Numbered from the stretch's first letter, positions 7,299-13,850 are shown. The stretch: 13,924 nucleotides of DNA from Rikenellaceae bacterium (GCA_900769145.1 CAAGFN010000163.1:1-13924), one strand, 5' to 3'. Numbers and translations are program-made. The notes: generated by a model from the sequence alone, not told the origin.

Positions 7299-8344
7299 TG
7301 GACAGACAGATAAAAATTGTGGCTGATGAGGCCATACCCTTTCTGAAGGGCGTTTTCGAACCCTATGCCGAGGTCGTTTACAGACCGGGCAGGCAAATCT
7401 GCCGGGAGGACTTGATGGATGCGGACGCATTGATGATTAGGACCAGGACGAGATGTGACGAGAACCTTCTGGAGGGTACCAGGGTGAGGTTCATAGCCAC
7501 AGCCACCATCGGTGACGACCACATTGACTTTCCTTACTGTGATTCCCGCGGCATCATTGTCAGGAATGCCCCTGGTTGCAATGCCGGAGGCGTGACGGAG
7601 TATGTTTTTTCGGCATTGTTCGGACTTGCATCCCGCAGGGCAATCAGCCTCCAGGGTGACACCCTCGGCATCATCGGGGTGGGCCACGTGGGAAGTATGG
7701 TGGAAAGAATGGGGCTCGCACTCGGATTCAAGGTTCTCAAATGCGACCCTCCCCGAGCTGAGGCAGAAGGCTCTTACGGCTTCTGTGACCTGGATACTCT
7801 TCTTGCTGAGTCACAGATAGTTACATTGCATGTTCCGCTGGATGAAACCACCCGGGGAATGGCTGACAGGGATTTCTTTGCCAGGATGCAGCCGGGTGCC
7901 TTCTTCATCAATGCCGCAAGGGGAGAGGTGGTCTGCGAGGATGCCCTGCTTGAGGCCATTCCGAAACTCGGGCCTGTCATCATTGATACCTGGAACAATG
8001 AGCCGAACATCAATCTCGAACTGATGGACAAGGCGGCGATTGCCACTCCTCACATTGCAGGATATTCCTATCAGGGCAAGCAGAACGGTACTGCGGCAGC
8101 GGTCCGGGCGGTGGCTCATTATTTCGGAATCACACAGCTGTACGAATTTTTCCCTAAAACGGAACTTGCTGAAAATGAGGCGGTAAAGCTTGATTTGAGG
8201 GGAATGAACCAGGGGGAGATTGCCGCAGTTTTACAGTACAATTATCCGATTTTCACTGATGATTTCATGCTCAGGCTCCATCCTGAGGATTTCGACAAAC
8301 TCAGGTCGGAGTACAATTACAGACGCGAAGTATTCATCGAATAA
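7295..8344 (+). CDS. pdxB: 4-phosphoerythronate dehydrogenase
   Basis: This 349-residue NAD-dependent D-2-hydroxyacid dehydrogenase oxidises 4-phospho-D-erythronate in the DXP-dependent route to pyridoxal 5'-phosphate. The substrate-domain signature NAPGCNA is at 91-97, the Rossmann motif GIIGVGHVG at 125-133, and the catalytic triad is Arg209 (in AARG), Glu236 (in NNEPNIN) and His253 (in TPHIAGYS). The NNEPNIN and SYQGKQNGT motifs favour PdxB over other family members such as SerA. A C-terminal extension after about residue 280 matches the PdxB dimerisation region. The start overlaps the DUF721 stop (ATGA at 7295-7298); a second ATG follows immediately at 7298. No other vitamin B6 gene is in the window. 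Confidence 0.94.
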   Translation: MMDRQIKIVADEAIPFLKGVFEPYAEVVYRPGRQICREDLMDADALMIRTRTRCDENLLEGTRVRFIATATIGDDHIDFPYCDSRGIIVRNAPGCNAGGVTEYVFSALFGLASRRAISLQGDTLGIIGVGHVGSMVERMGLALGFKVLKCDPPRAEAEGSYGFCDLDTLLAESQIVTLHVPLDETTRGMADRDFFARMQPGAFFINAARGEVVCEDALLEAIPKLGPVIIDTWNNEPNINLELMDKAAIATPHIAGYSYQGKQNGTAAAVRAVAHYFGITQLYEFFPKTELAENEAVKLDLRGMNQGEIAAVLQYNYPIFTDDFMLRLHPEDFDKLRSEYNYRREVFIE

Positions 8345-8355
8345 TACCACATATT

Positions 8356-9861
8356 ATGTTTGACCAGAATGATGTAAGGCAGATTGAGGGACGAGGTTCC
8401 TCGGTTTCTGAAGTTGAGGCTCAGGTAGAGCGTTTCAGGAAAGGTTTTCCATGGCTTGATATCATTGCACCGGCAACACCGGAGAATGGCATCAGGGTAT
8501 TGGGGGAAAAGGCTGCGGATGAAGCCGTAACTTATTATGAAAATGCTTCAGTGGCTGGAAAATGCAAGTTTGTGCCGGCATCCGGCGCAGCTTCCAGAAT
8601 GTTCAAGGACATTTTCTCAGGACTTTCCGCACTTGAAGAAGGGAAGGATCCGGGTGCGGATTCTTCTGTAGGCAAACTGGCATCAGCCATCGGGAAGTTC
8701 GCATTCTATACTCCGGAGATGTTCGGAACGCCGGAGGACAATGCTGATTATCGCCGTGATGTGGCGGAGAAGGTGCTTACGGACAAGGGACTCGGCTACG
8801 GTTCCAAGCCTAAGGGAGTAATCCGTTTCCATAGATACCCGGATGGGGAGTGCAGGACTGCATTTGCGGAGCATCTCATTGAGGCTCAGGATTATATGCG
8901 CAATACTGACGGCTCTGCCAACATTGTATTCACCATTTCCCCGGAGTTCGGGAAACTCTTTGAGGAGGCTCTTGAGGAGGTCAGGGCCGCATACGAGGCC
9001 AAGTTTGGCGTGAAGTTCAACATTTCATTTACCTGTCAGGAAAAATCTACCGACACTGTTGCGGTGGATCTCAAGAACAGGCCTTTCCGCACGGAGGAGG
9101 GTGAACTTCTGTTCAGGCCTGCCGGTCACGGTGCCCTTATATACAATCTCAATGCTATAGAGGATGAACTCGTGTCAATCAAGAACATTGACAATGTTTC
9201 CAATGACAGGTTCCTGCCGGTTACCGCAAGGTACAAGAAGGTGCTTATGGGCGTGGCACTCAGTCTCAGGGACAGAATTTTCGGATATCTCAATGCTCTT
9301 GATGCTGCCGGAAATTCTGATTGCACTGCCCTCTGTGACGAGATCGAGAAGTTCCTGGCGGATGAACTCAGCATAACATTGCCGGCGAGTGCCGGTCCTG
9401 CCGAAAGGGTGGCATTGCTGAGGGCTAAGCTTGACAGGCCAATCAGGGTCTGCGGAATGGTGCGCAATCAGGGCGAGCCTGGCGGAGGTCCTTTCATTGT
9501 CAAGTCAAAGGACGGTTCTTCCAATCTCCAGATACTTGAGAGCGTGCAGATCAATATGGGAGACGAGGCTTCCAGGGAGATGTTGGCTTCCGCCACGCAT
9601 TTCAATCCGGTGGACCTTGTCTGCTGCCTCCGCAATTACAAGGGGGAGAAGTTCAATCTTCTGGATTATGTGGACCAGGATGCGGGCTTCATCAGTTCCA
9701 AGAGCTATCAGGGCAGGGAACTCAAGGCTCTTGAGCTTCCGGGTCTGTGGAATGGCTCAATGAGTGACTGGAATACCAGTTTCGTGGAGGTTCCGCTTGA
9801 GACATTCAATCCGGTAAAGGTCGTCCTGGACCTTCTCAGGCCGGCTCATCAGGGTGAGTGA
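8356..9861 (+). CDS. DUF4301 family protein
   Basis: This 501-residue soluble protein resembles the Bacteroidota family DUF4301, whose function I do not know. Visible conserved blocks are RFRKGFPWLDI (27-37), VPASGAASRMFK (73-84), KPKGVIRFHRYPDGECRTA (151-169), GHGALIYNLN (257-266), IKNIDNVSNDRF (275-286) and RNQGEPGGGPF (near 370). The order of a Gly-rich AxGA-SRM block, a KP block, a GHG block and a DN block recalls the nucleotidyltransferase fold of UDP-sugar pyrophosphorylases; this is my inference. It lacks a signal peptide or membrane helix. It follows pdxB by 11 bases and nearly abuts the downstream lipoprotein gene, so it is probably co-transcribed with both. Confidence 0.87.
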   Translation: MFDQNDVRQIEGRGSSVSEVEAQVERFRKGFPWLDIIAPATPENGIRVLGEKAADEAVTYYENASVAGKCKFVPASGAASRMFKDIFSGLSALEEGKDPGADSSVGKLASAIGKFAFYTPEMFGTPEDNADYRRDVAEKVLTDKGLGYGSKPKGVIRFHRYPDGECRTAFAEHLIEAQDYMRNTDGSANIVFTISPEFGKLFEEALEEVRAAYEAKFGVKFNISFTCQEKSTDTVAVDLKNRPFRTEEGELLFRPAGHGALIYNLNAIEDELVSIKNIDNVSNDRFLPVTARYKKVLMGVALSLRDRIFGYLNALDAAGNSDCTALCDEIEKFLADELSITLPASAGPAERVALLRAKLDRPIRVCGMVRNQGEPGGGPFIVKSKDGSSNLQILESVQINMGDEASREMLASATHFNPVDLVCCLRNYKGEKFNLLDYVDQDAGFISSKSYQGRELKALELPGLWNGSMSDWNTSFVEVPLETFNPVKVVLDLLRPAHQGE

Positions 9862-9862
9862 T

Positions 9863-10303
9863 ATGCTTAATAGAAACATTGGATTCTTACTGTCTTTCCT
9901 CTGTGCGGTCTTCCTGACGGCAGGCTGCACGGCGGCTAGTGATTTTTTGACCTTCCAGGATATGCCCTGCACTGTCAGGGTCTCGGGCGTTGTCATTGAC
10001 GGCACGGCCAAGACTCCTCTGGCTTCAGTGGACGTGAGGCTGGAATTGTATAGCCCGGGAGATTCCTCCCCTCATTCCAGTGTGTCCCGAAGGACGGATG
10101 AAAAAGGGAAGTTCGAGCTGGAGATTCTGTATGAGAATGTCGAGGACAGATGTTTCGTGACTGTCCCGGCAACCAGCCATCTCGGGATTTCCTATCAGGA
10201 GTACCGTATGGAGATTCAGCTTCTCAAGGACAATGCCGGCTATGATGCCGAAAATTCATATTATTCCGTAGGGAATCTTCTGATTTTTCTGGCAAGGGAG
10301 TGA
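9863..10303 (+). CDS. Small lipoprotein with a carboxypeptidase-regulatory-like domain
   Basis: This 146-residue predicted lipoprotein starts at the ATG at 9863, one base after the DUF4301 stop. A GTG at 9854 would extend it by three residues and overlap that gene. Residues 1-21 are a signal peptide, with Cys22 in a lipobox-like LTAGC. The mature part begins with VRVSGVVIDGTAKTPLASVDVRLELYS, followed by a DEKGKFELEI strand. This resembles carboxypeptidase-regulatory-like/transthyretin-type beta domains that are common in Bacteroidota surface proteins. The body is consistent with one Ig-like beta sandwich. The ligand or partner is unknown. It closes the recF run and converges with the AraC gene, with 14 bases between the two stop codons. 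Confidence 0.82.
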   Translation: MLNRNIGFLLSFLCAVFLTAGCTAASDFLTFQDMPCTVRVSGVVIDGTAKTPLASVDVRLELYSPGDSSPHSSVSRRTDEKGKFELEILYENVEDRCFVTVPATSHLGISYQEYRMEIQLLKDNAGYDAENSYYSVGNLLIFLARE

Positions 10304-10319
10304 CGATATCTCTCTCCCT
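10295..10319. terminator. Weak hairpin between convergent genes
   Basis: AGGGAG (10295-10300) and CTCCCT (10314-10319) can form a six-pair stem around the stop codons of the lipoprotein and AraC genes. No T-rich tract follows on either strand, so it is at best a modest shared terminator. Confidence 0.3.
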
Positions 10320-10821
10320 ACTCATCGAAGTTTTGGCTCCTGGCGTTTCTCCATTCGCCGGGAGTTTTTCCTGTGTACATCCTGAACTGTTTGTAGAAAT
10401 TGGACTTGTCCGGGAATCCGACTTTCCTGCCAATGCTCTCCAATGAGGCTTCCGGGTATCTTGTGATGAGCTTGCTCGCAAGGATGATTCTGGTGCGGTT
10501 CCGCCATTTGTAGAATCCTTCCGTGCTGACGTTGTTGAAATAATCCTTGATTTCTGAAACATCCAGGCCCAGGCCGATGGCGATGGATTGCATTGAGAAG
10601 TCCCTCAATATGTTGCTTTCAATGGAGGCCCACTTCTCAATGGATTCTGCAATGCTGTAATCCCCTGATTCGATAACAGGGAATTCTTCAATGATTTCAG
10701 AACTGTCTTTCCTGGAGCGTCTTCGCCGTTTGGATACTCCGAACAGGAAGAATTTCAGGGATTCGGGCATCCGGGATTTGGAAATTGTCCTGTTGAGGTT
10801 TTTTCGTAGTGAATAGTTCAT
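10318..10821 (-). CDS. Small AraC-type transcriptional regulator without a sensor domain
   Basis: This 167-residue protein is mainly the C-terminal DNA-binding domain of AraC/XylS regulators. The first helix-turn-helix is about 75-120 (SMQSIAIGLGLDVSEIKDYF...RIILASKLI). The second is about 126-158, with the family signature VGFPDKSNFYKQFRMYTGKTPGEWR. Both are complete. The first 70 residues contain a basic patch (KRRRRSRK at 31-38) but no recognisable ligand domain, membrane helix or TPR array. I chose the ATG at 10821; reading further upstream from a TTG at 10869 would run through a terminator hairpin. The U-tract of that hairpin ends only 14 bases before this ATG, and no Shine-Dalgarno sequence is visible. 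Its target is unknown; neighbours are the structured RNA region and the deoxyhypusine-synthase-like gene. Confidence 0.85.
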   Translation of the reverse strand: MNYSLRKNLNRTISKSRMPESLKFFLFGVSKRRRRSRKDSSEIIEEFPVIESGDYSIAESIEKWASIESNILRDFSMQSIAIGLGLDVSEIKDYFNNVSTEGFYKWRNRTRIILASKLITRYPEASLESIGRKVGFPDKSNFYKQFRMYTGKTPGEWRNARSQNFDE

Positions 10822-10835
10822 CGTAGCAAGATTAG

Positions 10836-10870
10836 AAAAAATTGAGGGTGACTGTACGGCCACCCTCAAT
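10836..10870 (-). terminator. Strong minus-strand hairpin with U-tract upstream of the AraC gene
   Basis: ATTGAGGGTG (10841-10850) and CACCCTCAAT (10861-10870) are perfect inverted repeats of 10 bp with a 10-base loop. Read on the minus strand, the stem is followed by six T (10841-10836, the first shared with the stem). This is a standard intrinsic terminator shape. It may end transcripts arriving from the gene at 11138-12112, or act as an attenuator for the AraC gene, whose ATG is at 10821. On the plus strand no T-run follows, so it is not a plus-strand terminator. Confidence 0.75.
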
Positions 10871-10877
10871 TATTGAC

Positions 10878-11122
10878 TTGAGTTTCGCAAGTGCGAAACA
10901 ACCTTATCTAGAGACCGATAGGCCGTTGGGTAAATCCCTTTCCCGGGGTCGTGAGCGGTAAGCGAAAGCCCAGCGGTCTTTCGCAGCGAGCAGCCCGAAG
11001 GGACGGTAGGGATCTATGGATAGGGTAGCGTGGACAATACTCGTGGCGGCAGCACTTGCTCGCATAGCACGGAAAATCCACTGAATGTTAGGCATTTGCA
11101 ACTTGCGGAACTTGAATTTTTG
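10878..11122 (+). ncRNA. Candidate structured non-coding RNA, family not recognised
   Basis: No credible protein gene occupies this 245-base stretch, but it folds well by hand as a plus-strand RNA. P1: 10878-10891 pairs with 11102-11115 (14 pairs), continuing as 10892-10897 with 11095-11100 after a one-base bulge. P2: 10901-10910 with 11017-11026 (10 pairs), then 10912-10914 with 11013-11015. P3: 10920-10930 with 10969-10979 (11 pairs). A 3' arm has 11030-11034 with 11077-11081 and 11042-11045 with 11068-11071. P1, P2 and P3 contain eight G-U pairs that would be A-C mismatches on the minus strand, which sets the orientation. A U-rich run (11117-11135) follows P1 like a 3' end. Competing hairpins exist at 10882-10899 and 10962-10984. 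I found no good promoter and no match to the RNase P, tmRNA, SRP or riboswitch motifs I know. Confidence 0.6.
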
Positions 11123-11137
11123 TTTATGTTCTTTTGA

Positions 11138-12112
11138 TTACCAACCGAGAACGTAGGAGAAAATGAGAGGGGCCACGATTGTCGCATCAGACTCGACAAT
11201 GAATCGAGGTGTATCGACATCGAGTTTTCCCCAGGTTATCTTCTCGTTCGGAACTGCTCCTGAGTATGAACCGTATGAGGTGGTGCAGTCTGAAATCTGG
11301 CAGAAATATGCCCAGAGAGGTACGTCAGGCCACTCGAGGTCCTGTGCCATCATCGGCACTACGCAGATAGGGAAGTCACCAGCTGTACCTCCACCAATCT
11401 GGAAGAAGCCTACTCCCTGTCCACCGCAGTTCTCGCGATACCACTCGGTGAGGAAAATCATGGTCTCAATACCGTTCTTGATCATTGAGGTCTCGAACTC
11501 CCCGCGGATGCAGTGAGCCGTGAAGATGTTTGCAGTGGTGCAATCCTCCCAGGCCGGAACTACAATCGGGATGTTCTTCTCGCAGGCTGCAAGCACCCAG
11601 CTGTCCTTAGGGTCAATCTCGTAGTACTGCTCGAGGACTCCGCTGCGGATGAGCTTGTAAATCACCTCCCAAGGGAAGAGCCTTTCACCATTGGCCTTCA
11701 TCTCGTTCCATACTTCAACGAGGTGATGCTCGAGGCGGCGGAATGCTTCCTCCTCAGGGATGCAGGTATCCGTAACGCGGTTCATGTGGTTGTCGAGAAG
11801 CTCCTTCTCCTGGGCCGGGGTAAGATCCCTGTAGTTCGGAACCCTGTAGTAGTGGTTGTGGGCCACAAGGTTCATGATATCCTCCTCGAGGTTGTTGGCT
11901 GAGCAGGATACGATCTGTATCTTGTCCTGGCGGATCATTTCGGCGAGTGAGAGTCCGATTTCGGCAGTTGACATTGCGCCTGCCATTGCAAGCATCATCT
12001 TGCCACCCTTGTTCATGTGCTCGTCGTAAGCCTTTGCCGCATCAACGAGAGCCGCCGAGTTGAAGTGACGGTAATGATGTGTGATGAAATTTGAAATAGG
12101 TCCTTTTTCCAT
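11138..12112 (-). CDS. Deoxyhypusine synthase family enzyme, substrate uncertain
   Basis: This 324-residue protein belongs to the NAD-dependent deoxyhypusine synthase family. In eukaryotes and archaea these enzymes modify eIF5A using spermidine; bacteria lack eIF5A, and bacterial homologues may act in polyamine metabolism. Family blocks are MLAMAGAMSTAEIG (40-53), SANNLEEDIMN (71-81), PIVVPAWEDCTTANIF (182-197), FFQIGGGTAGDFPICVVPM (236-254) and SGAVPNEKITWGK (284-296). By alignment from memory with the human enzyme, the catalytic Lys329 is kept as Lys296, and Glu323 as Glu290. The KHH motif after GGG is replaced by Gly-Asp, and Asp313 and Asp316 are both Tyr. I chose the ATG at 12112; a TTG two codons upstream is possible. 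It appears monocistronic behind the -7 box at 12141-12148. Confidence 0.9.
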   Translation of the reverse strand: MEKGPISNFITHHYRHFNSAALVDAAKAYDEHMNKGGKMMLAMAGAMSTAEIGLSLAEMIRQDKIQIVSCSANNLEEDIMNLVAHNHYYRVPNYRDLTPAQEKELLDNHMNRVTDTCIPEEEAFRRLEHHLVEVWNEMKANGERLFPWEVIYKLIRSGVLEQYYEIDPKDSWVLAACEKNIPIVVPAWEDCTTANIFTAHCIRGEFETSMIKNGIETMIFLTEWYRENCGGQGVGFFQIGGGTAGDFPICVVPMMAQDLEWPDVPLWAYFCQISDCTTSYGSYSGAVPNEKITWGKLDVDTPRFIVESDATIVAPLIFSYVLGW

Positions 12113-12140
12113 TTTCAATTCAATTTTTACATAAGTACGG

Positions 12141-12148
12141 CAAAGTTA
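12141..12148 (-). promoter_or_regulatory. Probable -7 box for the deoxyhypusine-synthase-like gene
   Basis: On the minus strand, TAACTTTG (12148-12141) matches TAnnTTTG and lies 28 bases upstream of the ATG at 12112. The -33 region has only a TTTC at the expected distance. The rest of the 135-base gap (12113-12247) is AT-rich and shows nothing else I can name. Confidence 0.55.
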
Positions 12149-12247
12149 GCAAAGTCTTTTCAATTTATGAAAGATGATGCTCAAGTTTTTTTGAGAATGT
12201 TGCTGTTGGCTAATTCAGCTGGAAAAAACTTGCGGAATCTCATTGAC

Positions 12248-12742
12248 CTACAGCAACTCAATCGCTATCGCAGCGCATGCCTCGGCATCCGCAAGGGCGT
12301 GATGGTGGTTCAACAGGTCATAGCCGCAGGCGGCGGCGACGGTCTGGAGCTGATGGTTGGGAAGACGGCAGCCGAAATGCTGTCTGGATGCTGCCAGGGG
12401 ATCGTGGAATTCATAGTCGGGATAGTCCATCTGATATACCCGGAATACGGCCTTCAGGCATCCCTCGTCGAAACGGGCATTGTGCGCCACTAGTGGAAGG
12501 CCCTCGATGAGAGGTTCAATCTTTTCCCATACGCAGGGGAATACCGGGGCATCATCCGTATCCTCCGGACCAAGGCCGTGTACTCTGCGGCAGAACCACT
12601 GATAGTATTCAGGCTCGGGATGAATGAGACTGTAGAAGGAGTCCACAATCTCCCCGTCACGTACTATCACAATGCCTACGGAACATACGCTGGACGGATG
12701 CTCGTTCGCCGTTTCGAAATCTATTGCCGCGAAGTTTCTCAT
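12248..12742 (-). CDS. DEDDh 3'-5' exonuclease (DnaQ/RNase T-like)
   Basis: This 164-residue protein is a single exonuclease domain that removes nucleotides from 3' ends of DNA or RNA with two metal ions. The DEDDh residues are all visible: Asp8 and Glu10 in AIDFET, Asp92 in HNARFDE, and His148 with Asp152 in HHALADAEA. The domain fills the whole protein, with no polymerase, BRCT or helicase part. It resembles the short stand-alone DnaQ-like exonucleases often annotated as PolC-type or exonuclease X-like; the substrate cannot be read from sequence. The ATG at 12742 overlaps the stop of the WYL regulator by four bases (ATGA), which suggests translational coupling and shared expression. Confidence 0.93.
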   Translation of the reverse strand: MRNFAAIDFETANEHPSSVCSVGIVIVRDGEIVDSFYSLIHPEPEYYQWFCRRVHGLGPEDTDDAPVFPCVWEKIEPLIEGLPLVAHNARFDEGCLKAVFRVYQMDYPDYEFHDPLAASRQHFGCRLPNHQLQTVAAACGYDLLNHHHALADAEACAAIAIELL

Positions 12743-13635
12743 TTCTCTTCGTATATTTTGTTCAATGCAGCTGCTGCGTCCGCAATCTCCCTCCTCAATT
12801 TCTCCGGCCTGAGTACTTCCACGTCCGGCCCGTATGAGAGTATCTCCTGCTTGAAGTCGTAGGTGGGGGCGAGCCTGTAGGTGAAAACAGCCCAGCCGTC
12901 AATCGGTTCGATTTCTTTCTGGCTATGGTGCTTCGGCAGCGAGCGGAAGTATTTGGCCTGCGATTCCTCCACCTTGAGGACCACGTCGGTTACCTCAATC
13001 CGGTCTCTGACAATGACTCCGAAATAGTTGTTGAAATACTCCTCGGCATTGAACTCATCCGGAATGACGTAACTCTTGTCAAGTTCCTCCATGTCCACGA
13101 ACCGGTCAAGCGAATACATGCGGAGGCCGAGGTCGCTGTCTCCCAGCATGTACCATCTCTGCTTGAAGTACTTGACACAGTATGCCCTTACCTCGAAAGT
13201 ATGTGCTTCCTGGCGGTTGAAACCCTGGTATGTCAGGCTGATGACCTTTCCTGCCCGCATTGCGCTTATGACCTCGGTGAGGTATTTCTCGCCGGAAGGG
13301 GCATTCTCGACAATGATGCGGCTCCTCATGTCGGCATTTTCCTGCAGGACATTGTTGAGACAGAGGGAATGGAGCATCCACTGCGCTGTTGAGCCGCCGT
13401 CGATATCGGAGTTTGCAATATAGAATCCCAGCGACCTGTCATTCTTGATTTCAATGCCGAAGATGTCGAAAATGGCATCTTTATGGTTGAAGAATGTCCT
13501 CTCGGAAAGGGGGCCGTGGGTGTCGTTCAACGGACTCTTCCTCCATTCCTCGCTTATTTCCTTGAGAGGGATGTATCCTCTGCGGCTGAGCAGGTCAACC
13601 AGCCAGATGTATCTTTTGAAGAAGTTCTTTGCCAT
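12739..13635 (-). CDS. WYL-domain transcriptional regulator
   Basis: This 298-residue protein has an N-terminal helix-turn-helix-like part (about 5-75; RYIWLVDLLSRRGYIPLKEISEEW and RTFFNHKDAIFDIFGIEI). A WYL ligand-sensing domain follows (about 120-205), containing ISLTYQGF, the RWYML core at 160-164 and MYSLDRFVDME. A C-terminal WCX-like domain lies at about 215-295. WYL proteins act as DNA-binding regulators, in several cases responding to nucleic acids or nucleotides during DNA damage or phage defence. Coupling to the exonuclease at 12248-12742 fits such a theme, but this is inference. The start is the ATG at 13635; a TATCTTTG -7 box lies 27 bases upstream. Confidence 0.92.
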   Translation of the reverse strand: MAKNFFKRYIWLVDLLSRRGYIPLKEISEEWRKSPLNDTHGPLSERTFFNHKDAIFDIFGIEIKNDRSLGFYIANSDIDGGSTAQWMLHSLCLNNVLQENADMRSRIIVENAPSGEKYLTEVISAMRAGKVISLTYQGFNRQEAHTFEVRAYCVKYFKQRWYMLGDSDLGLRMYSLDRFVDMEELDKSYVIPDEFNAEEYFNNYFGVIVRDRIEVTDVVLKVEESQAKYFRSLPKHHSQKEIEPIDGWAVFTYRLAPTYDFKQEILSYGPDVEVLRPEKLRREIADAAAALNKIYEEK

Positions 13636-13661
13636 AGCAGTGCTTTTATTAATCCACTTTG

Positions 13662-13669
13662 CAAAGATA
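13662..13669 (-). promoter_or_regulatory. Possible -7 box for the WYL-exonuclease unit
   Basis: On the minus strand, TATCTTTG (13669-13662) matches TAnnTTTG, 27 bases before the ATG at 13635. The nearest TTG upstream (13685-13683) is only 13 bases away, which is too close for a standard -33 element. Confidence 0.45.
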
Positions 13670-13755
13670 TATATTATTGCTGCAAAAATGTGGCAGTTGC
13701 CCTAGAATGTTTTTCTGTCTATCCGCAAATCGTATAAAATTATAAGTCAGCATGT

Positions 13756-13850
13756 TGTCATCTCGTAGTCGAAAGATCTCTCCACATGCCTTGCCCGGTC
13801 GAGATGACAGAGGCATGTCGCTTGGTTGGTATGACAGAAGATGGCTTTTG
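13756..13850. repeat. Inverted-repeat intergenic element, probably a dispersed repeat
   Basis: TGTCATCTCG (13756-13765) and CGAGATGACA (13800-13809) are perfect 10-base inverted repeats 34 bases apart. A second pair, ACATGCC (13784-13790) and GGCATGT (13812-13818), interleaves with the first. Another TATGACAG occurs at 13830-13837. The wording around GTCATCTCG, GAAAGATCTC and GTCGAGATGACA resembles palindromic repeats scattered between genes in many Bacteroidota genomes; I say this from memory. The right boundary is uncertain. The rest of 13636-13924 contains no gene I can support, though an open reading frame may continue past the window edge. Confidence 0.6.

Noticed and set aside
10900..11030. 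SAM-I or TPP riboswitch (CTTATC-AGAG-like start; GGATAGGGT segment)
   Set aside because: The core sequences of both families (kink-turn and GAAGCC of SAM-I; CUGAGA and the conserved ACC..GAUC..AGGGA arrangement of TPP) are missing, and no plus-strand gene follows.
10904..11101. 65-codon minus-strand open frame inside the structured RNA region
   Set aside because: The segment is explained better by long paired helices; the frame is Arg/Ala-rich with no domain. It could be annotated as a small hypothetical protein by gene finders, but I do not support it.
10870..11130. RNase P RNA, tmRNA or SRP RNA
   Set aside because: No GAGGAAAGUCC or ACAGAA blocks (RNase P), no 3' tRNA-like end with CCA (tmRNA), and no GGAAGGNAGCAG tetraloop region (SRP).
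12180..12197. Hairpin CTCAA...TTGAG with T-rich loop after the exonuclease gene
   Set aside because: Only five pairs, and the T-run is in the loop rather than after the stem on either strand.
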